From positions 1 through 52,218 of the forward strand of contig NAVB01000141.1 of assembly GCA_002179805.1 (NCBI GenBank): 52,218 bases of DNA, written 5' to 3'. The notes under the pieces were generated by a model. It was not told the origin of the DNA. It worked only from the letters and a program-made list of their open reading frames with translations, and ran no database searches. Source of the DNA: Acanthamoeba lenticulata (lineage: Eukaryota; Discosea; Longamoebia; Acanthamoebidae). Position 1 is the stretch's first letter; the number at the start of each line of letters is the position of its first letter. The position numbers and the translations under genes are program-made. Shown here piece after piece: positions 22,401-32,170 of this stretch.

Positions 22401-25400
22401 CGCCGGGTGATCACGGACCAGTTAGAGCGACTGCGGACGGGAGACCGGTTCTGGTACGAGCGCAAGGGCATGTTCACCGACGCCGAATTGTCCACTATCT
22501 ACTCCACTGTACGACATCCATATCATTCCATCATTCCATCCATCTTTGTGACTCCTCACTGTGCGAGTTGCTGCTCACCAGACACTGAGCGATATTGTGG
22601 AGCGCAACACCAACGTCAGCCAATGGGGCACGCTGGCTGGCGAAACATTTTTCCTCCAGGAACGCTACCTGGCCAACATCGGTAATCTCCTCTATCCCCT
22701 CCCATCCCTTCCTCCTTCCTTCTTCTCAACCAGAGGAGTCACTGAAAATCTCAACAAACCAGGCGGCTCGCAATTGTTCCCCATTGTGGGCGAGTACAAG
22801 TTCTACGTCGACTTGTCGCCGGCCTTCCGGCTCTCGTGGACTGCCGACAAGGCCCAGGGATTGCTCAAACTGATGATCCAATGCCGCAACAGCGGTTGGG
22901 TTGGCGTCGGCCTTGGTGCGCACAACCATACGATGCAGGACGCCGACATCATCATGTGTCGCCGGTACGTTCTTAGCAACCCAAGGTCGGACCTCGCTCA
23001 CCCTTGACGCCAATACAGACTGGACAATGGCTCGTTCGAGATACTAGACATGTACGCGCTTGACGTGGGCGCCCCCACGCGAGACACGTCGTTGGCCGGC
23101 GGTGCTAACCAACTCTCAGACCTGAACGGGTCGTTCCTTAACGGCGTCACGACGTGCCAATTCACGAGGCCCATCGCGGCCTCGGACGTATGGGATCACC
23201 CCATCCACGAGGGCTTGAACAAGCTCATCTTCGCGTTCCATCCGACGGACAACCGCCTCTTCACCTACCACGGCCCAACTCGATCCTCTGGCGCCTCCAT
23301 AGACTTCCTCAACACATGCGTTGGGGCCGGCTGCATCACGACTACCTCGAGCTCCGACGCGGGTACGCGCTCAACCTCGCGTCGCCAATTATAAATATAT
23401 ATATATATATGTAAAAAATTCAATAATAGCAATTACATTTCCTTATGACTTTGATACTGATCGGAGAGATGACGCAGGTGGTATCATCGGCGGCCTCGTG
23501 GGCGGAGTGGGAGGCGCTCTGTTCTTTCTTCTTCTGCTCATCTTGCTGCTTCTCGTGCTGCTGGTCCTGCGGCGGCGGAACAAGCACAACGAAGAAGAGC
23601 TCCTGGCCGACCAGTGGTCCGACGACGGGGAGGTCGATACCAGCGACACGGACTCCACGTCCTTGGAGCGCCGCAGCTCGGACAGCTACCTCATACAATC
23701 GCTGGTCGACCTCGAGGCTCAGTCCAACGTTTCTGTGGAGCCTAAGCTGCTCACCTTTGGCCTCGGGCCGACCGACAAGTGCCCCGTGGACCGCGAGATA
23801 CAAGATCAACTGGTGCTTACCAACAACGGGCCGCCGCGCAAGTTCAGGTTCTTCGTCCCGGTAGACAACGACAAGTTTGCGTGCCGGCTGTATCCCGGTA
23901 GTGGCGTCCTCAAGCCGGTACCTCTTCCTCCACCCACGTCATGCTGCTTCGACAAGAAAGTGCTCATCGTCATCGACGACCGACAATAGGGCAAGAGCGT
24001 GACGGTGCACGTCCGTGTGACACTGCTGATGACGACCAACATTGACCGCAAGATCAAGTTTGATATAGAGGGCGGTGGATCGCACTTGATCACGATTCGG
24101 CTTGTGGGCGAACTCTCCACAAAGCTCGACCCTGACGACATCATCACTTCCGACCCCCAGCCAATCGGTAAATTTAGCAGTGCTGGTGCTCGATTAAAAG
24201 ACTTGAGAGCTCATGCCCGCGGCACACACATCAGGCAAGGGCTCGTTCGGCACCGTGTACAAGGCGTCGTACAGGGGCCAGGAAGTGGCGGCCAAGGTGC
24301 TCAACTCGCAGATGGACAAGAACCTCATCACAGAGTTCCACAAGTGCGTGCCCCCCAAAGCCCGCGCATGCGCGATGAATACAGTCCGCCCCGCCATTGG
24401 CCTCATCCTGACTTGCCGGGCGCCTCTGCGAGCAGGGAAGTGGAGATGATGACGCGGCTGAGGTGCCCGTACGTGCTCAACTTCGTGGGCGCGTCGTTCG
24501 TGCCGGGCAAGACGTGCCTCGTCACCGAGCTATGCCCGCACGGATCTGTGGCTGAGCTCGTGTTCTCCAAGAAGAACTTCAACTACTTGCTCATGCTCAA
24601 GGTCTCGCTCGACATGTCCAAGGCCGTCGCCTTCCTTCACGCGTACGTGCTATTACACTTGCAGTACCTTAAGGATGCGGTGGTGATAGTGACACCTGGA
24701 CTCGGCCACTACACAAACAGGAACGACGTGCTGCATAGGGACGTCAAGCCGGACAACTTCTTGCTCGTGTCGCTCTCGAGCAAGACCTCGGTTTGCTGCA
24801 AGATCGCCGACTTTGGCACTTCTCGGTACCGAAAGTGAAGAATGGTTCCTGTGACTTGGGCCGAATGTCTAATGCCGCGGTGGTGTGCGCAGATCGATCA
24901 CGCAGGCGCAGGAACTGTTCAACCACACGGCCGCGCTGGGCACGCCGCTCTTCATGGCGCCCGAGATCTTTGAGCGCAAGCCCTACTCGGCCGCGATTGA
25001 CGTCTACTCGTTCGGCATCAGCATGTGGGTGCTCTACACGCGCAAGGATCCCTACCAGGACTTTAAGCGCCAGTGGGACGTCCCGCGCTACGTGATCAAG
25101 GGCAAGCGTCCCCTCATCCCCGAACACTGCCCCCCGGGCTACGTCGCGGTCATGACCAAATGCTGGGCGCACAACCCGGAGGACCGGTGCGCCGCCACAC
25201 AACCAATCGCAGCCCTTTTTTGGACTGAAGCTTCCTTCATCCGCTCACGCTTGATGAATGAATGATGTGAACGTGATTCACACAGGCCCCCGATGTCCGA
25301 GGTGGTGAAGGAGCTTGAGAAGCTGTTCAACCAGGAGCGGACGCTCAAGCGCGAGGACACCCCGCTCAGCCCGCTCAACGCGAAGAGGCGCGCGACGGGA

Positions 25401-25750
25401 GGCCCGGCCCCGACGATGATCACCCGCAAGAGAAACCAGACGGGAGAGGGCCTCGATGAGGAAGCGGCCAGCGAGGGAGACGAAGAGGAGGAGGAAGTCG
25501 AGATCAAGAAGAAGCGCAGTTCGCGCACGTGGGAGGGCGGCGGTAACCTCGTTCATCCCAACAGCAGCACCACTGTTCCCGTACGCTGTCCTCCTTCTCT
25601 TTCTCCTCCGCCTCTGCCCGCCATACGTTTGCTCACGCCGTTGTGTCCCAACAACAGCTGGACATCTCGTCGGAGGAGGAAGACGAAGAGGATGATTACT
25701 CCGGAGACACCGAGGGCGAAGCCGACTATTCGTCCGCCTCCTCGTCCTAA
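19455..25750 (+). CDS. RK-B: divergent peroxidase-DOMON-TM-MSP-like-TKL receptor kinase
   Basis: This paralogue of RK-A and RK-C has the same order but clear sequence divergence. Signal peptide from 19455 (LIVACIVAFLYYITPCLS); peroxidase domain (about 19700-22600) with LTTAWGKLLALDLCGTV, WLDASWLYG, VRGDLRLNQVPDAVALAEVF, the proximal-His motif GREHNRLCAEF, FFQKITTREWLAAELG, DHGMPSYNAVRLALG and TGDRFWYERKGMFTDAEL; DOMON (about 22765-23310; FRLSWTADKAQ, GWVGVGLGAHNHTMQDADI); transmembrane helix (about 23475-23575, GGIIGGLVGGVGGALFFLLL); MSP-like domain (about 23720-24160); kinase (about 24215-25300; GKGSFGTVYKASYRGQEVAA, LHRDVKPDNF, DFGTSRS, FMAPEIFERKPY). The acidic tail ends at 25748-25750 after EGEADYSSASSS. 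Both the distal His and the WGQ Gln are replaced (WGKLLALD). The extra introns are AT-rich, with an AT run near 23395-23411. No frame-breaking change was found in the stretches read. Confidence 0.85.
23395..23411. repeat. AT dinucleotide run in an RK-B intron
   Basis: A run of about eight AT units lies in the AT-rich intron separating the DOMON exon from the transmembrane exon of RK-B. Confidence 0.8.
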
Positions 25751-26182
25751 TAAGCCCCTCCTGGTGGCCGATGATGAGCCCTGCCTGAACCCCAAAAGGC
25801 CAAAAGGGGTTCAGGCACAGAAGAGGAGCGCGGTCGTTTTTCTTTATTGTACTTGTATTGGACAAAACGATGTCAACCGCATCATCCCACCCCGCCAGTT
25901 GCGGTTCACACTGCGCGACCGTCCTGGCCGCAGAAGGAGCCCGGAGAGGTCGGGCGTTTGCAGGTTCTCTCGTGGTAGTGGCGGATATTGCCGGCGGAGT
26001 AAAGTGCCGGCCAACCGGCTGGTTTGGTTTATGGGTCGCGGTTGCGGTACCTCGCTTGCGGACAGTCCGCTTATCTTCACTCAACCGAACGTGTGACCGG
26101 CAGCCTGAAGCTTCTTCTTCTTCGTTCTCTTCTTCGGCACAGTATCCGCTGAGAGAAGGTGAACAAAAAGCGAATTGAGGAA
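25751..26182. other. Intergenic region between RK-B and RK-C
   Basis: About 430 bases separate two same-strand receptor genes. The region contains the hairpin at 25782-25817 and then unremarkable sequence leading to the RK-C start. The reading frames here are short and give no recognisable protein. Confidence 0.5.
25782..25817. repeat. Perfect 12-bp stem hairpin in the RK-B 3' region
   Basis: The arm TGCCTGAACCCC and its exact complement GGGGTTCAGGCA flank a 12-base loop, AAAAGGCCAAAA, which has GGCC at its centre. The hairpin begins 32 bases after the RK-B stop codon. It would form a stable stem in the 3' untranslated RNA and might influence 3'-end formation or stability. No equivalent was seen after RK-A or RK-C. 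Confidence 0.85.
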
Positions 26183-29100
26183 ATGCTCCGCTCACTCGGG
26201 TCGGTTGCTCTCATCCTCTTCTGCATCTCTTTCCTTTGCAGCCCCCATCTTTCCTGGGCTGTAGACCCCGGACTGCAGGGCGAGTATGGGTCCACCGATG
26301 ACCTTACGCGCAGCGTCACCGGTACCTTTGCATCCTCCCCACTCCCTCTCTTCTCTTTTCTTCTCTTCCTTTCTTGTGCCCTGGTATGACCTACCAGTCG
26401 CTTACAACGAAGCTGCACCTGGCGGTGGCAGGTGTCAATGTGAGCGAGCTCAACCCCAACATCAACTCCCTCTTCGCGCCGTACCGCAATGGTGTGTTTA
26501 GCATTTTCATTTCATTTTATTTTTTTTAATCGCACACGTGGGCACTGACACCGTGCTGTGCACACGCTTCCTTCTGAAAGAACTGATCCCCAAGGCCTAT
26601 ACGGATAACATCTCGGCGCCGCCTCGGAGCAACGGGCCCAGCGCGAGGAACATCAGTAACCTGCTCTTCTCTCGCTTCCCCGGTACATCCTCCAAACCAC
26701 GAGAAAGGCCTCGGCCCTGAAGAGGCTGATGGTTTTCCGACTTGGCAGGACGCAACACGCTGCAGACCAATGATCTGCAAACCATCTGGGGCCAGCTCAC
26801 CGTGCTCGACATCTGCAACACTGTCCGAGGTGCGCAGTGCTCTTCTTTCGCTGGCTCCTCTCGAGCACACTCGATTCTGACCGAGGGCATGCGCCTTCTT
26901 CCCCCTCCAGGCATCCAGTTCCGCGACGCCTACTCGTTCTTGCGAGCGCCTGCGCCCGGCGAGTCTCCTGCGCCGTACGAACTCGAATACTTTGACATTC
27001 TCGTCCCGATCGGTGCGTTCTTGTGCTTTAGTTTTTGTTGTGGTGGTGAGCCACGAAGAGAGGAAGAGGAGGCATGACGTTAACGCGCAACTGTGTGCAT
27101 TCTTCAGATGACATCTACTACAATCCCACGGCCAACGCTTCACAGGGCTGCACGCTGACGCGGTCGGCGCCCCATCCGTCAACCTTCTTCAACCCCACCG
27201 CGACACGGAACCAGTTCATGGACATCACGGGCTGGATCGACGGCTCCTGGCTCTACGGGTAACAACTCACTCCAAACCCAACCCCAACCAGGGATCCCCT
27301 CGTGGCCCTTCTCCTCTGATCACTTATGTGGGCCTCACGCTTGTTACTGCAGCTCATTTGGCGTGCCGGAGGATCCCAACACGCCCTTCAGCTACAACCA
27401 GATTCGCATGCGCGACGGTCCGGACACCTCCTCTCTGTGGTCCTTCCTGATTTGACGTGTTTTATCTCATCACGGCATGTGTTGTGTCACACAGGGAATG
27501 GCAATTTCATGTGCGAACTCAACAACGACTACTGGATGGACGCCCATAGTGTAAGCGTTCCCGTCTCTCTTGCTCGCTCTTCCTCCGCAGCTGTGTGCGC
27601 TGACGTGCGAGTCTGGGGTGCCGGCAGCTCGAAGTGACGTTCATCCCGGAGACGCTGCTGGGCGAGCGCATCTGGAAGATGCGCGGCGATCTGCGCACCA
27701 ACAAGACCCCCGACCTCATCGCCCTCACCGAGGTCTTTGGCCTCGAGCACAACCGCCTGTGCGGCGAGTTCCGCGCGGCCCACGCTGACTGGTCCGAGAA
27801 GCGGCTGTTCGAAGAGTCGCGCAAGTGGGTGATCGCGTATCTGCAGAAGATCACCACGCGCGAGTGGCTCGCCGCCGACATGGGCGCTCCCCTCAACTCG
27901 ACCACCTACAGCCAGAGTGCGTGCTCCCGTTCTCTCCCAGCGCTGGCCCATTGCGACAACGCTCCGCCGGACATAGGGACTCATAACTGGACGCGTTTGG
28001 TTTGACGACACGCGCAGATGGCTACGATCCCACGGTGGACGCGGGCATGGAGAACTTTTTCTGCTCGGTGGCCATGCGCTACGGCCACTCGGCGGCCAAT
28101 TCGCAGGTGTTCCTGGCCGACGACGACTACAAGCAGAGCACCCTCGGCAACATCCTCGTCCGCGACTGGTTCTTGTACGTCGCCTCTTCCCGAAGTTCTT
28201 CGCGCCTTCGACAGGAAAGACTCACTCTGTGTTTGCGCGTCGGTTTAGCCAGACGAAGAAGATCGTGAACGACACGCCGGGCATGGTGGAGGACCTTCTC
28301 CGCGGTCTTTCCGTCCAGCGGCAAGGCGAGGTCGACATCTCGTTCGTCGATGATCTGTACGTCGACGTTTTTAATCATGGAAACACAACAATCACACTTG
28401 TGATGCTGCTGGTGTTCTCGTCTTGTCCTCACCGTTGCACCGTCCGTACACAGGCGCAACTACATGTTCTCGTCGCCCACATGGAACCAGTTCCTCAATC
28501 CCGGGCCCGACATCATCTGCGGCGACTTGCCGGCCACCAACATCCAGCGCGCTCGGTACGGGATCGGCTCCTTGTGATGCATTTTTAATTTTATTGGTCA
28601 ATCTTACGCGGGGGCATCACACGACGGCAGTGACCACGGCATGCCCGACTACAACACGGCGCGCACGAGGCTCGGCCTGGCCCCCATCACCAGCTGGGCG
28701 GACCTCACCGATGACGTCGACATCCAAGTGCGTGCCCCCCCCCCCCAAAAGCCTCCTCCCAAGGACCAAGTGGCTGATGCGATGGATTCCGCAGAACATC
28801 CTCGCGTCGCTCTACGCCAACGTCAACGAACTCGATCCCTACGTCGGGGGCCTCCTTGAACGTACGTTGTCGCTTCATCGACCTCATTGTCAATATGATG
28901 ATTTCTTTGGGCTGACGACGCCCCCACGATGCAGCGCACGTGATCGGCGCCAGTGTTGGTGAGCTGTTCTACACGGTGATCATGGACCAGTTCGAGCGGC
29001 TGCGTGACGGCGATCGCTTCTGGTACGAGCGCAAGGGCATGTTCTCCGATGCCGAGCTGGCCGCCATCCACAACACCGTACGTGCGACAGACTGTCTCCC

Positions 29101-31982
29101 ACTTGATTGGGCTGTTTTGACTCAACCAATCACCGGATCCGGCAACCTCAGACGATCATGGACATCATCGCACGCAACATGAACGTGACCAAGTGGGGTG
29201 AGACGCCCGGCGAATCCTTCTTCCTGCAGGAGCGCTACCTGGCCAACATCGGCGGAGACCAGTTCTTCGGCAACACGGGCGAGTTCACCAACTATGTCGA
29301 CCTGTCGCCGGCCTACCGGCTGTCGTGGACGCCCGACCGGCCCAACAACGCCATCCACATGATGATCCAGTGCCGCAACAGCGGCTGGGTGGGCGTGGGC
29401 TTCCACGCCGACGACGCAACGATGAAGAACGCCGACATCCACATCTGCCGGCGGTGGGCCAACGGGACGTGGGAGTTCATCGACGCTTACGCGCTCGACG
29501 TGGGTCCGCCGACGCGCGACCAGACGCTGGCGGGCGGGCGCAACGACCTGTTCGACACGTCGGCGACGTTCGAGAACGGCGTGGTGACGTGTCGGTTCTC
29601 GAAGCGGATCGCGAGCAGCGACCCGTGGGACCACACGATCGATGAGGGCCTCAACAAGGTCATCTTTGCCTTCAATCCGACGGAGAACGAGCTGGTCTAC
29701 CACGGGCCCACGCGGTCGTCAGCGGCGCGACTCAACCTGCTCAACACGTGCCTCGATGGGTCGAGCTGCTCGTCGTCGGACGACACGGGCGCCATCGTGG
29801 GCGGTGTTGTGGGAGGCGTCGTGGGCGGCCTCCTCCTCTGCCTGGCTCTGCTCATCGCGGCGGCCATCGTGCTCCTCGTCCTGGCCCGCAGGAGGCGGCG
29901 CGAGGCCGAGCTTCTTCTCGCCGACGAGTGGTCTGATGACGAAGCGGCGATCGAGATGAGCGACATGTCCGACTCCTCTTCGAGCGCGTCGGTACGGGGC
30001 GCGATCCTGGGCAAGCAGTTGACAATGACGGACCTGGAGTCGGTGAACCTGAGCTTCGAGCCCAAGGTGCTGACGTTCGGACTCGGGTCGAACGACAAGT
30101 GTCCGGTGGACGAGGAAGTGAGCGATGAGATCGTGATCACCAACCACGGGGCGGCCACGCGGCGGTTCACCTTCTTCGTGCCGACGGAGAACGACAAGTT
30201 TGCGTGCCGGCTGCACCCGGGGTCGGGCGTGCTGAAGGCCGGGCGGAGCGTGACGGTGCACGTGCACGTGACGCTGCTGATGACGACCAACGTGGAGCGC
30301 AAGATCAAGTTCGACGTGGAGGGCCTCGGGTCGCACCTGATCACGATCAAGCTCGTGGGCGAGCTGTCGACGAAGCTCGATCCGGACGAGATCATCACCG
30401 TGCCTCCGCCCATCGGTTCGCCAATCGCGCTCCTTTGCCTCCTGCTGCTGCTTGGTGGTGTTTTGGCATGCAACCACGCCAACTAAGTCAATCATCCAAC
30501 CAACCAATTTCCCAATGCTTGTGGGGGGTTTTGGGGGGGGGGGATGATAAACAGGGCAAGGATCGTTCGGGACAGTGTTCAAGGCCAACTATCGCGGGCA
30601 GGAGGTGGCGGCCAAGGTGCTCAACTCGCAGATGGATCGCCGCCAGTTGGCCGAGTTCCAAAAGTGCGTCTTCTTCCCCTCCCTCTTCTCCCTCTCCTCT
30701 CTTTCGCCTCTTCTCCCTGTTCGCTTCCTGTGCGCTCCCGCACACAACGATCGGAGCAGGTTGGTTGACTGACGCCCCATCGTCGGAACTGGCGGGCGAG
30801 AGCAGGGAGGTGGACATCATGACGCGCCTGCGGTGCCCGTATGTGCTCAACTTCGTGGGCGCGTCGTTCGTGCCGGGCAAGACGTGCCTCGTGACGGAGC
30901 TGTGCACCAACGGGTCGGTGTCGGACATCGTGTTCTCGGACAAGAACTTCAACTATCTCCTCATGCTCAAGGTCTCGCTCGACATGGCCAAGGCCGTCGC
31001 TTTCCTTCACACGTACGTGCCGTCCATTCTTGCTCCCTCCCCTTCTCTCATTCATTGAGTTCACTTTCGCGTATCTTCTCTTTGTTGCTCATCATCAACC
31101 TTTTCATCGATTGGGGGGGGGGATGTGGCAACACAATCACACAAACACACACAGGAACGGAGTGCTGCACAGGGACATCAAGCCAGACAACTTCCTCGTG
31201 GTGTCACTGTCGGCCAAGGCGCCCGTGTCGTGCAAGATCGCCGACTTTGGCACGTCGCGGTCGATCACGCAGGCCCAGGAGGCCTTCAACCACACGGCCG
31301 CGCTCGGCACGCCCATCTACATGGCGCCGGAGATCCTCGAGCACAAGCCCTACTCGGCCAAGATCGACGTTTACTCGTTCGGCATCATGCTGTGGGTGCT
31401 TTACACGCGGCGCGAGCCTTACACGGAGCTCAAGCGGCAATGGGACATCCCGAAGCATGTGATCAAGGGCAACCGGCCCATCGTGCCGGACCACTGTCCT
31501 GACGCGCTGAGCGGGCTCATTGCGCGCTGCTGGGCTCACGATCCCGACGACCGGTGCGTCTCTCCCGCGCCCCTCTTTCTCTCCTCCCATTTGACGAGCC
31601 AGCTCGACTGACGGCTGTGCTCTTTCATGAATTGTTTACCAGGATGACCATGGACGAGGTGGTGACGACTCTCGAGAACCTGTTCGAGGAGGAGCGCGCC
31701 CTCAAGAATCAGCGCGACGACCCAAGCAGGAACGCCAGGAAAAGCAGCAAGCCGTCCGACAGGGCCCAGACGGCGCGCGGCTTCGAAGAAGAAGAGGAGG
31801 AAGAGCGCTACGGAGCTCGCACGTGGGAGGCCGGTCGCAAGGGCCTCGTGCAAGATGACGATGATGAGCGTGGGGCAAAGGATGAGGACGAAAGCTCATC
31901 GGACGAGGAGGACGAGGAGGGGAGTGGCAAGGGCAAGGCACCCAAGCGGGGCGGCAAGCGCAACCTCACTGGTGGTATCTGA
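26183..31982 (+). CDS. RK-C: peroxidase-DOMON-TM-MSP-like-TKL receptor kinase
   Basis: This is the closest paralogue of RK-A, on the opposite strand. The first ATG gives the signal peptide MLRSLGSVALILFCISFLCS, and the mature start DPGLQGEYGS is shared with RK-A and RK-B. The peroxidase domain (about 26400-29150) has NDLQTIWGQLTVLDICNTV, ITGWIDGSWLYG, MRGDLRTNKTPDLIALTEVF, the proximal-His motif GLEHNRLCGEF and DRFWYERKGMFSDAELA. It is followed by DOMON (about 29250-29745), a transmembrane helix (about 29790-29890), the MSP-like domain (30050-30420), a kinase split by introns (about 30555-31670; VAAKVLNS, LHRDIKPDNF, DFGTSRS, MAPEILEHKPY, DVYSFGIMLW) and the charged tail to 31982. Distal His is again Leu. 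The N-terminal third differs clearly from RK-A (for example LLKELIPKAYTDNISAPP), while the DOMON domain and most of the kinase are nearly identical. Confidence 0.88.
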
Positions 31983-31994
31983 TCCGACTGGACG
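27634..31994 (+). repeat. Arm 2 of a long inverted repeat (RK-C mid/3' half)
   Basis: This is the counterpart of 9864-14185 in opposite orientation. Identity is highest from the exon starting DIIARNMNVTKWG (about 29160) to the end of the kinase, including the intron at about 30417-30556, and lower but still strong in the peroxidase exons at 27634-28990. The two arms are about 13.4 kb apart and enclose the K+ transporter gene, all of RK-B and the 5' halves of RK-A and RK-C. Confidence 0.85.
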
Positions 31995-32170
31995 CCGTCC
32001 TGTTTGTGACGTCTTGTTTGTGTATTTTTAACGACTGGCCGCGACTCTTTGGATAAGCAATTTCTCTCCATTTTTCTCGTCCATCTTGGCGCCAATTTTA
32101 GAAAGAGAAAAACAAAGAGGGCAATTCCATTGAATCACATTGAATTGGAGGGCTGCGGCGCCGCCACATC

